64,000 nucleotides of DNA, from NCBI RefSeq assembly GCF_039523175.1, contig NZ_BAAAEU010000006.1, positions 310,001 through 374,000 of the forward strand, written 5' to 3'. The notes under the pieces were generated by a model that saw only the letters and a list, made by a program, of their open reading frames with translations, searched no databases and was not told the DNA's origin. This document shows, piece after piece, positions 34,263-44,085 of this stretch. The first letter of the stretch is position 1, and every line of letters starts with the position of its first letter. Both the position numbers and the translations under genes were made by a program. The stretch comes from Dokdonella_A soli (lineage in GTDB: Bacteria > Pseudomonadota > Gammaproteobacteria > Xanthomonadales > Rhodanobacteraceae).

Positions 34263-35037
34263 AGAGGCGCAGGGTCTCGTCCATGCCTGGCTCGACGACG
34301 AACTCGATCCGGCGCGCAGCCTCGAGATGGCGCGCCATCTGGACGGCTGCACGGCGTGCGATCAGGACCTGCAGCGCCATGCCGCGCTCAAGCAGGCGCT
34401 GAAGAGCACGCTGCCCTATCACGCGGCACCGGCCGCACTGCGCACGCGCCTTGCGGCGCAGTTGCCGCGTGAAGCGCAGCAACGCGCGCGCCGGATCGCC
34501 TGGAACTGGGCCGCGACCAGCGCCGCGCTCGCTGCAATGCTGGTCATTGCGATCGGGGTCGCCGGCCTGCTCGCGTCCAGGATGCAGGTCTTGCGCGCCG
34601 ACCGGCTGGTGGCCGATGCGGTGTCCAGCCATGTCCGCTCGCTGATCGCCGATCACCTGATCGATGTGCGCAGCACGGACCAGCACACGGTCAAACCGTG
34701 GTTCGACGGCAAGCTCGACTTCTCGCCCGAGGTCAGGGATCTGGGCGCGCAGCAGTTCGAGCTGGTCGGCGGCCGCCTCGACGTGTTCGACGGCGCGCGC
34801 GTCGCCGCGCTGGTTTACCGGCGGCGCCTGCATGTGGTCAGCCTGTTCGAATGGCCGGCTGCGCCATCGACCAACTCCGGCCTCATCGAGGATGTCCGCG
34901 ACGGCTACTTCATGCTGCGCTGGACCGACGCCGGCATGCACTATGCGGCGGTATCGAACCTCAATCGCGACGAGCTCAATGTGTTCGCGCATGCATTCCG
35001 CAACGCCGCGCCGGCGCGTCCCGCGGGCGAAGACTGA
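34252..35037 (+). CDS. Membrane anti-sigma factor with zinc-finger (ZAS-like) domain
   Basis: The start overlaps the sigma gene by 11 bp. The 261-residue protein has an N-terminal HxxxCxxC zinc-binding motif (ARHLDGCTAC, His29/Cys33/Cys36) within an anti-sigma helical domain, one membrane segment (residues ~84-107) and a periplasmic C-terminal domain (~108-250) of beta type. This is the standard anti-sigma layout: it should hold the ECF factor at the membrane until the periplasmic part or zinc site senses the signal. Convergent with degV. Confidence 0.9.
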   Translation: MLCKEAQGLVHAWLDDELDPARSLEMARHLDGCTACDQDLQRHAALKQALKSTLPYHAAPAALRTRLAAQLPREAQQRARRIAWNWAATSAALAAMLVIAIGVAGLLASRMQVLRADRLVADAVSSHVRSLIADHLIDVRSTDQHTVKPWFDGKLDFSPEVRDLGAQQFELVGGRLDVFDGARVAALVYRRRLHVVSLFEWPAAPSTNSGLIEDVRDGYFMLRWTDAGMHYAAVSNLNRDELNVFAHAFRNAAPARPAGED

Positions 35038-35041
35038 GCCG

Positions 35042-35986
35042 TCAAAACGCCGCCGCGTGTTCCTCGGCGGCGAAGCCGAGTGTGACCGCGCCGGTGCCGA
35101 CGTTGATCATGCCGGTCATGCTCATCGGGCTTTCGAACAGCTCGATCGCGTGCTCGGCGCAGGTCGCCTTCAGGTCGGTGTAGCCCGGCAGCGTCTCGAG
35201 TTCGGCCAAGTCGCCGCCATAGCTGACGCACACTGTCGGCGTCAGCAGCCCCGCGCGCACGCGCTTGACCGCATAGCCGAACAGGATTTCCGCGCCGTGT
35301 TCGAAGCCGCGCACCTTGGCGACCGGTGCGGTTTCGCCGCGGTAGCCGCGCAGCAACGGCTTGATGTCGAGCGCGGTGCCGAGCGCGGCGCTGAACCAGC
35401 CGACGCTGCGGTCGCCCTTCTTCTGCGCTCTCGCCCGCAGGTAATACAGATCACGTGGGAGCATGTAACCGTAGGTGTTGTGCGCGAGCAGTTCCAGGCG
35501 CTCGCGGATCTGGCCCGGGTTCTGGCCGGCGTCGCGCAGGCGCACCGCCTCGACCGCAGTCACGCCCTGCGCCGCGAACAGATTCTCGGTGTCGATCACG
35601 CGCATCAGGAACGGGCCGGGCACGTTCGCATCGCGGCGGATCGGCCGGTAGTCCTTGAGGATCGCGAAACTCGCCTGGCTCGCATTCGCATGGATCGGAC
35701 TGCGCGTCGCGGTGATGGTCAGGCAGAACACGCAGTCGTAGTCGATGACGAGCCGACCGAGGAACAGGTCGCGGACCTGCTCGACGCTGTAGGGCTCGGT
35801 CTCGGCCGCGTGTCCGCGTGCACCGAGGTTCTCGTCGAGGAAACGCCGCGCCACTTCCGGATCACGGTCGTCGACCAGGGTCTCGTCACCTATGCGCACG
35901 CTGATCGGCAGCACCGTGATCCGGTGCTGGCGCAGGTACTCGGCGGGGAGGTCGCAGGCCGAGTCCACCACGATACCGATGCGCAT
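35042..35986 (-). CDS. DegV family fatty-acid-binding protein
   Basis: Start 35986 (MRIGIVVDSACDLPAEYL) follows GGGGGG. The 314-residue protein has the DegV opening (VVDSACDLP, ITVLPISVRIGDE), a middle CVFCLTITATRSPIHANA lipid-pocket segment, and IKPLLRGYRGETAPVAKVRG then SMTGMINVGTGAVTLGF at the end. DegV proteins bind fatty acids, and FakB members hand them to the FakA kinase in Gram-positives. In a gammaproteobacterium the partner is unclear, and no fakA is present here. Confidence 0.88.
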   Translation of the reverse strand: MRIGIVVDSACDLPAEYLRQHRITVLPISVRIGDETLVDDRDPEVARRFLDENLGARGHAAETEPYSVEQVRDLFLGRLVIDYDCVFCLTITATRSPIHANASQASFAILKDYRPIRRDANVPGPFLMRVIDTENLFAAQGVTAVEAVRLRDAGQNPGQIRERLELLAHNTYGYMLPRDLYYLRARAQKKGDRSVGWFSAALGTALDIKPLLRGYRGETAPVAKVRGFEHGAEILFGYAVKRVRAGLLTPTVCVSYGGDLAELETLPGYTDLKATCAEHAIELFESPMSMTGMINVGTGAVTLGFAAEEHAAAF

Positions 35987-36209
35987 ACGAATCCCCCCAA
36001 GAGGATGCTGCAAGCAGCGCGAACTTAGCACGCAGACCGCCGCGAGGAATCGTGCGGCGCAGCGAATGGCGGTCTCGCCCCGGCGGTGGCGACGGCATCG
36101 AAACACGGGCGTCGCTTCATTGATCGGCGCGAACGCGCGACAATGGGCAGTTGCTTCCCGCCGCGCGCCGATCCGATCCGCGCGGCGCCGTACCCTCCCG
36201 GAGAATTCA

Positions 36210-37469
<1,260 letters not shown>

Positions 37470-37493
37470 CTCGCACTGATTGGCAGGTCTTGC

Positions 37494-37522
37494 GAAGGGG
37501 CGCCATGGCGCCCCTTCCTTTT
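37494..37522 (+). terminator. Terminator between icd and aceK
   Basis: AAGGGGCGCC-AT-GGCGCCCCTT followed by CCTTTT: a perfect stem right after icd. Read-through or a separate promoter is needed for aceK. Confidence 0.75.
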
Positions 37523-37551
37523 GCGCGCAACGGTCGCGCTACACTGCGGTG

Positions 37552-39291
37552 ATGGTGCAGCCCGCATCCGCCTCGCCAGCGTCGCTCCCGATGCATGCAC
37601 GCGCGGCCGCGCTGATCCTCGACGCGTTCCTCGACTACAACGGGCGCTTCGCCGACATCACGCGCCGCGCGAAGCGGCACTTCGAGCGGCGCGACTGGCG
37701 CCAGGCACAACTCGATGCGGTTGCACGCATCGACCTGTACGACGTCTGCATCCGCGAGACGCTGGCCCGACTCGAACTGCTGCTCGACGACCGCGTGCGT
37801 TCGCGGCCGCTGTGGGCAGCGATGCGGCATGAATACGCCGCGCTGATCGAACCGCTGCTCGACAGGGAACTGACCAAGACGTTCTTCAACACGTTGTCGC
37901 GGCGCTTCTTCAGGACATCCGGCGTCGATGCCGGGATTGAATTCGTCGCGCTCGATCTCGAACCGACCGCGGGCATCGCCGAACCGGCCGCGCTGGACTG
38001 CTACGCCGTCGACGGTGAACTCGCCGCAACCTGCGAGCGGATGCTCGCCGACCATCCCTTCGCGACCGGCTACATCGACCGCGCAAGCTGCGCGCACGCG
38101 ATCGCGCGCGAGATCGCCGAGCGCACGCTCGAGGACGGCGTGGCGCCGCGTGCAATCGAACTGCTGCAAACGGTGTTCTATCGCGAGCGCCGCGCCTACC
38201 TGGTCGGACGCATCGTCATCGGTGACGGCGCCACACCGCTGGTGATCGCGTTGGTCAGCGCGCCGAACGGCGTGCGTGCGGATGCGGTGCTGACCAACCT
38301 CAATCAGGTCTCGCTGCTGTTCGGCTACGCACGCAACGCGTTCCACGCCGACCTGCCGACGGTCGGCGACACCGTGATGTTTCTCGAGACGCTGATGCCG
38401 CACAAGCCGGTCGGCGAGATCTACACCGTGCTCGGCCGCATCAAGCAGGGCAAGACCGAACGCTACCGGCACCTGTTCCGGCATCTCGCCGCGCATCCGG
38501 ACGAGCGCCTCGTACGCGCCGATGGCGAGCGCGGCATGGTCATGGCGGTGTTCACGCCACGCGACTATGCCGTCGTGATCAAGGTGCTGCGTGATCACTT
38601 CGCGTATCCGAAGGACGTCACGCGGCGCCAGGTCATCGCGAAGTATCGGCTGGTGTCGCGCTACGACCGCGTCGGTCGGCTCGTCGATGCGCAGGAGTTC
38701 CACCATCTGCGCTTTCCGCTGCGCCAGATCGATGCAGACACGCTCGCCGAGCTGACCGGCGACTGCGCCGAAAGCGTCGCGGTCGAAGGCGACGAGCTCG
38801 TCGTCAAGCATTGCTACGTCGAACGCCGGTTGCGCCCGCTGAACCTGTACGCGCGCGAAGCAGCGCCGGACGACGCGCGACGCGCAGTGCTCGACTACGG
38901 CCAGGCGGTCAAGGATCTCGCACGCAGCAACATCTTCCCGGGCGACCTGCTGCTGAAGAACTTCGGCGTCTCGCGCATCGGCCGCGCGATCTTCTACGAC
39001 TACGACGAGCTCTGCCTGGTCGAGCAGTGCCGCTTCCGCGAGCTGCCGCTGGCGCGTGAAGGTGATGAAACGCGTCCGCTGGAAGACTGGCTCAGCCTGC
39101 GCGAGAACGATGTATTTCCGGAACAGTTCGCGCGATTCCTCGGCCTGCCGGATACCCTGCGCGACGCGTTGCTGCAGGTGCATCCGGAACTCTTCGACGC
39201 GACCTGGTGGCAGACTTTGCGCGATCGCTTCGCCGCGGGCGACTACGGCGACGTGCCGCCGTATCCGGCGTCGTCGCGACTGCCCGAATGA
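37552..39291 (+). CDS. aceK: Isocitrate dehydrogenase kinase/phosphatase AceK
   Basis: AceK switches isocitrate dehydrogenase off and on by phosphorylating and dephosphorylating its active-site Ser, routing isocitrate to the glyoxylate shunt. The 579-residue protein has ETFYNTLTRRFF-type segment (here KTFFNTLSRRFF, ~104-115), ATP-binding LVSAPNGVRADAVLTN, MPHKPVGEIYTVLGRIKQGKTERYR, and the kinase-like ARSNIFPGDLLLKNFGVSRIGRAIFYDYDEL with DxN/DYD-type metal ligands. Start 37552 gives the family N-terminus. In enterics aceK follows aceBA; here it follows its substrate gene icd. Confidence 0.95.
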   Translation: MVQPASASPASLPMHARAAALILDAFLDYNGRFADITRRAKRHFERRDWRQAQLDAVARIDLYDVCIRETLARLELLLDDRVRSRPLWAAMRHEYAALIEPLLDRELTKTFFNTLSRRFFRTSGVDAGIEFVALDLEPTAGIAEPAALDCYAVDGELAATCERMLADHPFATGYIDRASCAHAIAREIAERTLEDGVAPRAIELLQTVFYRERRAYLVGRIVIGDGATPLVIALVSAPNGVRADAVLTNLNQVSLLFGYARNAFHADLPTVGDTVMFLETLMPHKPVGEIYTVLGRIKQGKTERYRHLFRHLAAHPDERLVRADGERGMVMAVFTPRDYAVVIKVLRDHFAYPKDVTRRQVIAKYRLVSRYDRVGRLVDAQEFHHLRFPLRQIDADTLAELTGDCAESVAVEGDELVVKHCYVERRLRPLNLYAREAAPDDARRAVLDYGQAVKDLARSNIFPGDLLLKNFGVSRIGRAIFYDYDELCLVEQCRFRELPLAREGDETRPLEDWLSLRENDVFPEQFARFLGLPDTLRDALLQVHPELFDATWWQTLRDRFAAGDYGDVPPYPASSRLPE

Positions 39292-39382
39292 GCGCGCATC
39301 GCGGTGGATCGGGAACGCCGGCCGCGCGGCGCTGTGCTAGGCTCGCGACCCGCGCTGCACGTACTGATCGAGGACAAACGTC

Positions 39383-40336
39383 ATGAAGAAACTCGCCTGT
39401 CTGCTGCCACTCGCGCTGGCGCTCGCTGCCTGTGGTTCACCCGAATCCCCATCGCCGACCGCGGCCACGCCGAGCGCGCCGGCGCCTGCCGACCAGCCCG
39501 CCACGCCACCGCCGCCGCAGAGCGCGAACGACCTGTTCGCCGCGAAGCTCGACCAGGTGCTCGCCGGCGATTGGCGTTCGCCCGCGAACAAGGCGCGCGA
39601 TCCGTATCGCCACCCGAAGCAGACGCTCGAGTTCTTCGGCGTCAAGCTCGGCGATACGCTGATCGAGATCACGCCCGGCGGCGGCTGGTATGCCGAGGTC
39701 CTCGCGCCGCTGCTGAAGGGCAGCGGCACTTACATCGCTGCGGTCACCAAGCCAAACAAGCCGGAAGGCGAAGCGGCGCAGGACAAGAGTGCGCTGCAGA
39801 AGAAGTTCGAGGGCGATGCTGCCCACTACGCCGAGACGAAGACCGTCGAATTCGATCCGAAGGCACCGGCACTCGGTGCGCCGGACTCGGCCGACACCGT
39901 GGTCACGTTCCGCAACGTGCACAACTGGGTCATGGCCGACACCGCACCGCTGATGTTCAAGGCGTTCTTCGACGTGCTGAAGCCGGGTGGCACGCTCGGC
40001 GTGGTCGATCATCGCGCCGCGGCCGGCGCCGATCTCGAGAAGATCAAGAACTCGGGCTACCTGCCGCAGGACTACGTGATCAAGCTCGCCACCGACGCCG
40101 GCTTCAAACTGGTTGCGCAGAGCGAGATCAACGCGAACCCGAAGGACACCAAGGACTACGAGAAGGGCGTGTGGACACTGCCGCCGACGCTGCAGCTCGG
40201 CGACAAGGACAAGGACAAGTACCTCGCGATCGGTGAGTCCGACCGCATGACGCTGAAGTTCGAGAAGCCGAAGGCCGATCAGATCTTCCAGCAGGACGCC
40301 GACAAGGCGGCTGCCGGCGACGCCGACAAGCACTGA
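39383..40336 (+). CDS. Predicted methyltransferase with lipoprotein signal
   Basis: The 317-residue protein starts with a lipoprotein signal (LLPLALALAACGSPE, Cys17), then a Pro/Ala linker (~20-48) and a class I SAM-methyltransferase-like domain (residues ~50-260): GDTLIEITPGGGWYAEVLAPLL resembles motif I, and DTVVTFRNVHNWVM plus FFDVLKPGGTLGVVDHR follow the usual order. The family is found in many proteobacteria with export signals. Since SAM is not expected outside the cytoplasm, either the domain has another use or the protein keeps its substrate elsewhere. A Lys/Asp-rich tail ends the protein. Confidence 0.85.
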   Translation: MKKLACLLPLALALAACGSPESPSPTAATPSAPAPADQPATPPPPQSANDLFAAKLDQVLAGDWRSPANKARDPYRHPKQTLEFFGVKLGDTLIEITPGGGWYAEVLAPLLKGSGTYIAAVTKPNKPEGEAAQDKSALQKKFEGDAAHYAETKTVEFDPKAPALGAPDSADTVVTFRNVHNWVMADTAPLMFKAFFDVLKPGGTLGVVDHRAAAGADLEKIKNSGYLPQDYVIKLATDAGFKLVAQSEINANPKDTKDYEKGVWTLPPTLQLGDKDKDKYLAIGESDRMTLKFEKPKADQIFQQDADKAAAGDADKH

Positions 40337-40350
40337 AGCATCGCGACACC

Positions 40351-40381
40351 GTTCGCCCTTCGATACGTCGGGCGAACGGTT
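40351..40381. repeat. Palindrome CCGTTCGCCC/GGGCGAACGG
   Basis: Perfect 10-bp stem with ~11-nt loop (TTCGATACGT...) after the methyltransferase gene; no T-run. The TTCGATAC/GGGCGAA words recur at 54697-54772, so a dispersed repeat is more likely than a terminator. Confidence 0.5.
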
Positions 40382-40431
40382 GCGGAATGAATCCAGGCGG
40401 CCGCGCAAGCGGCCGTGTTCCGTTCAGGCCC

Positions 40432-40995
40432 ATGCTGATCCTGTTCAACAAGCCATTCGGCGTGCTTTGCCAGTTCACCGACCGCAGCGTGCCGCCGCGG
40501 CGCACGCTGGCCGAATTCATTCGCGAAGTGAACGTCTATCCGGCTGGGCGGCTCGATTTCGATTCGGAAGGCCTGCTTCTGCTGACCGACGACGGCGCGC
40601 TCGCGCACCGGCTGACCGATCCGCGCCACAAGCAGACGAAGACCTATCTCGCGCAGGTCGAAGGCGAGCCGACCGCAGCGGCGCTCGATGCGCTGCGTCG
40701 CGGCGTCTTGCTCAACGACGGCCCGACGTTGCCGGCCGAAGCCGAAGCGCTCGACGCCGCGCCGGACTGGCTGTGGCCACGTGACCCGCCCGTGCGCTTC
40801 CGCAAGAGCGTGCCGGACCGCTGGATCCGGCTGACGATCCGCGAGGGTCGCAACCGCCAGGTGCGGCGCATGACCGCCGCGGTCGGGCTGCCTACGCTGC
40901 GCCTGATTCGCACCCATGTCGGCGAGCACGCGCTGGGCGATCTGGCGCCCGGCGCGAGCCGCCGCATCGAAACCCTGCCACGGAGCTCGCGATGA
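40432..40995 (+). CDS. rluE: 23S rRNA pseudouridine synthase, RluE-type
   Basis: The 187-residue enzyme of the RsuA family begins at the conserved MLILFNKPFGVLCQFT; an earlier ATG at 40387 would add 15 residues unlike the family. Catalytic Asp is in YPAGRLDFDSEGLLLLTDDG (GRLDxxSEGL block), followed by HKQTKTYLAQVEG and GRNRQVRRMTAAVGLPTLRLIR. No S4 domain, which fits RluE/RsuA-like members modifying helix-specific uridines in 23S rRNA. Its stop overlaps the next gene by 4 bp. Confidence 0.9.
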   Translation: MLILFNKPFGVLCQFTDRSVPPRRTLAEFIREVNVYPAGRLDFDSEGLLLLTDDGALAHRLTDPRHKQTKTYLAQVEGEPTAAALDALRRGVLLNDGPTLPAEAEALDAAPDWLWPRDPPVRFRKSVPDRWIRLTIREGRNRQVRRMTAAVGLPTLRLIRTHVGEHALGDLAPGASRRIETLPRSSR

Positions 40996-41735
40996 CCTTC
41001 AAGGATCATTTCTCCGGCCATGCCGGCGCCTACCACGAGGCGCGGCCGACCTACCCCGATGCGCTGTTCGACTGGCTCGCGGCACAAGCGCCGGCGCGCG
41101 GACTGGCCTGGGACGCCGGCTGTGGCAACGGCCAGGCCAGCGTCGCGCTGGCGTCGCGTTTCGCTCGCGTGCACGCGAGCGATCCGAGCGCGCCGCAGAT
41201 CGCGAACGCGGAGGCGCGGCCGAACATCGACTATCGCGTCGAGCCGGCCGAACAGTGCTCATTGCCCGATGCGAGCACGGATCTCGTCACGGTCGCCCAG
41301 GCCCTGCACTGGTTCGATCATGCGCGCTTCTACGCGGAAGTGCGCCGCGTGCTGAAGCCGCGTGGTGTGTTCGCGGCATGGAGCTATTCGAAGTGCCGCG
41401 TCGACGCGGCCGTCGACGTCGTCAACGATCGTCTCTATGTCGATCTCACCGGACCGTACTGGCCTCCCGAGCGTGTGCATGTCGACGCCGGCTATCGCAC
41501 CCTGCCTTTTCCGTTCGATGCGATCACGACGCCCGCGTTCGTGATGAGCGTCGCCTGGACTATCGACCAGTTCCTCGCCTACCTGCGCTCGTGGTCGGCG
41601 ACGCAGCGTTACCTGAAGGCGCAAGGCGTGGATCCGGTCACGCTGGTCGAGGCGGATCTGCGCCAGGCCTGGGGTGATCCGCACCGGCCGCGCGAGGTGC
41701 ACTGGGACTTCCACCTGCGCGCTGGGCGCGTCTGA
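40992..41735 (+). CDS. Class I SAM-dependent methyltransferase (type 11)
   Basis: A 247-residue cytoplasmic methyltransferase. Motif I is LAWDAGCGNGQASVALA (residues ~36-52), followed by FARVHASDPSAPQI (acidic loop), TDLVTVAQALHWFDHARFYAEVRRVLKPRGVFAAWSY. This HWFD-type signature belongs to small-molecule or SAM-dependent methyltransferases of unassigned substrate, close to trans-aconitate-type enzymes. Coupled to rluE through ATGA. Nothing links it to a particular pathway. Confidence 0.85.
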   Translation: MTFKDHFSGHAGAYHEARPTYPDALFDWLAAQAPARGLAWDAGCGNGQASVALASRFARVHASDPSAPQIANAEARPNIDYRVEPAEQCSLPDASTDLVTVAQALHWFDHARFYAEVRRVLKPRGVFAAWSYSKCRVDAAVDVVNDRLYVDLTGPYWPPERVHVDAGYRTLPFPFDAITTPAFVMSVAWTIDQFLAYLRSWSATQRYLKAQGVDPVTLVEADLRQAWGDPHRPREVHWDFHLRAGRV

Positions 41736-41947
41736 AGCCACGCGCCGATCTCGGCGAGCTGCAATCGGGTGACCGATCCGGATGCTGCGCTGACCGGGAC
41801 TGGCGTGCCGCCGCCGCGGATATTTCGTCGCCGGACGAAGCGACGCAGGGTTGGAAACACCGACAATCGTCGCCATCTCGCCGCGACCAACCGCTTCGCG
41901 GCACGCAAGTCCCCCGGTCAGCCGGAAGGACATACCGGAGGAACACC

Positions 41948-42844
41948 GTGACCCAGCTGCAACAGGATTCGCTTGCGACAACCGTGGCGACGCGCGACTG
42001 GTGGACGCCGCTCGAACTGCTCATGCTCGGCGCGATCTGGGGCGGATCGTTTTTGTTCATGCGCGTCGCCGCGGCTGACTTCGGACCGTTCGCGCTGGTC
42101 GAGGTGCGGATCGTGCTCGGCGCGCTGATCCTGCTGCCGTTCCTGTGGCGCGTGCGCGAACGCCTGACGCGCGCGCACTGGACGCGATTCGCGATCGTCG
42201 GCGCGCTGAACTCGGCGATCCCGTTCTCGCTGTTTGCCTGGGGCGCCGAGCGCGCACCGGCCGGTATCGGCGCGATCGCCAACAGCCTGACCGTGCTGTT
42301 CGCCGCGCTGGTCGCGTTCGCGCTCTACCGCGAGCGCATCGGCACGCGACGCGCGCTCGCGATGCTGGCCGGTTTCGTCGGCGTGGTCGTGCTGATGAGC
42401 GGTCGGACGGAAGGCGACAACATTGCCGCGGCCGCATTGGCCGGCACCGCCGCGTCGTTGTGCTATGGCTTTGCCGCTAACTTCACCAAACGCTGGTTCG
42501 CCGATGTGCCGCCGCTCGCCGCGGTCGCCGGCACCTTGAGCTGCGCCGCGCTGATGTTGGCGCCGTTCGCCGTCGCGACCTGGCCGGTCGCGCCGGTACC
42601 GCGAGCCTCCTGGCTCAGCGCAATCGCGCTCGGCGTGCTCTGCACCGGCATCGCGTACGCGTTCTTCTTCCGCCTGATCCAGCGCGTCGGCGCCGCGCGC
42701 GCGACGACCTGTACCTACCTCGTGCCGCTGTTCGGCGTGGCCTGGGGCTGGCTGCTGCTCGGCGAGACGCCGACCCTGACGATGCTGGTCGCCGGCACGC
42801 TGATTCTCGGCAGCGTGATCGTCAGCCAGAGGAAGCCGGGATAG
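41948..42844 (+). CDS. EamA-family DMT transporter
   Basis: A 298-residue inner-membrane protein with ten hydrophobic segments in two EamA repeats: LLMLGAIWGGSFLFMRVAAADFGPFALVEVR (repeat 1 start) and the second from ~AALAGTAASLCYGFAANFTKRWF. A clear GGAGG ribosome-binding site (41938-41942) decides the start. Exporter of amino acids or metabolites by family; substrate unknown. The upstream gap 41736-41947 has no gene. Confidence 0.87.
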   Translation: MTQLQQDSLATTVATRDWWTPLELLMLGAIWGGSFLFMRVAAADFGPFALVEVRIVLGALILLPFLWRVRERLTRAHWTRFAIVGALNSAIPFSLFAWGAERAPAGIGAIANSLTVLFAALVAFALYRERIGTRRALAMLAGFVGVVVLMSGRTEGDNIAAAALAGTAASLCYGFAANFTKRWFADVPPLAAVAGTLSCAALMLAPFAVATWPVAPVPRASWLSAIALGVLCTGIAYAFFFRLIQRVGAARATTCTYLVPLFGVAWGWLLLGETPTLTMLVAGTLILGSVIVSQRKPG

Positions 42845-42999
42845 GGATTCGAGATTCGGGAATGGCCCGGAGACTCGTCGCCCCGGCGCAGGCCGGGGCT
42901 CAGCGTCTGCTCACGAACAGGACAAAGGACCGGGGTCCCGGCCTGCGTCTTGCGGAACCGGAATCGCCTCAGCGCCCAAGCCGCGAACCCTTCTCTACC

Positions 43000-44085
43000 T
43001 CACCGGTTTGTCAGCTGGATCTCGATGCGCCGGTTCTTCGCATACGCATCCGGTGTATCCGCACTGTCGAGGGGCTGAAACGAACCAAAGCCGTTCGCTG
43101 ACAGCCGGTTCGCCGGGATGCCCTGCACGACGAGGTATTTCACGATCGCGACCGCGCGCGCGGTCGAAAGCTCCCAGTTCGACGGGAATTGAGGCGTGTG
43201 GATCGGCCGCCGGTCGGTATGGCCGTCGATGCGCAACACCCAATCGATGCTCGACGGGATTTCGGCGGAGACCTCCTTGACCGTTTCCGCCAACGTCGTC
43301 AGACGTGTCTGTGCATCCGGCCCGAGTTCGGCCGAGCCGGAGTCGAACAGGATGTCGGTCGGCACCACGAAGCGGTCGCCGACCACGCGCACGTCGCTGC
43401 GGTCGCCCAGTGCGGCACGCAGCTTGCCGAAGAATTCCGAGCGGTAGCGCTCCAGCTCGCCGACCCGGTTCGCGAGCGCGATGTTGAGCTGCTTGCCGAG
43501 GTCCGCGATCTTCGCGTCCTTCGCTTTCACGTCCTTGTTCGCGATGTCGAGCGCTGCCTGGATCTTGCCGAGCTGATCATTCAGTGCGGCAAGCTGACGG
43601 TTCAGCAACTCCACCTGCGCGGATGCGGCCGAGGTCAGTTCGGTCTGCTTGACCAGGTTCTGCTTCGAGCCGTCGAGTTCGGCCGCGAGACTCGCGACCT
43701 GCGCTTCCAGCTGCTGCTTGAGCGTGGTCAGCGCCGCGATGTCCGCATTCAGCTTTGCCGCTTCGCTGCTGGCCGCGTCGAGCCGCGTCTTGAGCACGTC
43801 GCGTTCGCCGCTGGCCTGGCCGAGCGATGCGGACAGCTCCGCGACTTTCGCATCGAGCGCGCGCTTGCTGTCCTCGGCCAGCGACAGCGTCTTCGCGAGC
43901 TCGGCGACCCTCGAGTTCAACGCATCCAGCGCGCGGTTCTTGCCGGCCAGCGTGTCAGACAGCACGAACTGGCCGATCGCGAAGATCAGCAGCACGAAGA
44001 TCATGACCATGATCAACGAGGTCAACGCGTCGACGAAGCCCGGCCAGATATCGAACGTGCGCCGGCGGCGCAGCGACATGCTCAT
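43000..44085 (-). CDS. OmpA/MotB-like protein with long coiled coil
   Basis: A 361-residue protein with a single N-terminal membrane segment (residues ~15-42: FVDALTSLIMVMIFVLLIFAIGQF, like MotB), a ~170-residue coiled coil (~50-215) and a C-terminal OmpA peptidoglycan-binding domain (VPTDILFDSGSAELG, LRIDGHTDRRPI, WELSTARAVAIVKYLV, NRRIEIQLTNR). With its partner it forms a MotA/MotB- or TolQ/TolR-style proton-channel stator whose load is not a flagellum, because no flagellar genes are near. Start overlaps the upstream MotA-like stop (44082-44085). Confidence 0.87.
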   Translation of the reverse strand: MSMSLRRRRTFDIWPGFVDALTSLIMVMIFVLLIFAIGQFVLSDTLAGKNRALDALNSRVAELAKTLSLAEDSKRALDAKVAELSASLGQASGERDVLKTRLDAASSEAAKLNADIAALTTLKQQLEAQVASLAAELDGSKQNLVKQTELTSAASAQVELLNRQLAALNDQLGKIQAALDIANKDVKAKDAKIADLGKQLNIALANRVGELERYRSEFFGKLRAALGDRSDVRVVGDRFVVPTDILFDSGSAELGPDAQTRLTTLAETVKEVSAEIPSSIDWVLRIDGHTDRRPIHTPQFPSNWELSTARAVAIVKYLVVQGIPANRLSANGFGSFQPLDSADTPDAYAKNRRIEIQLTNR

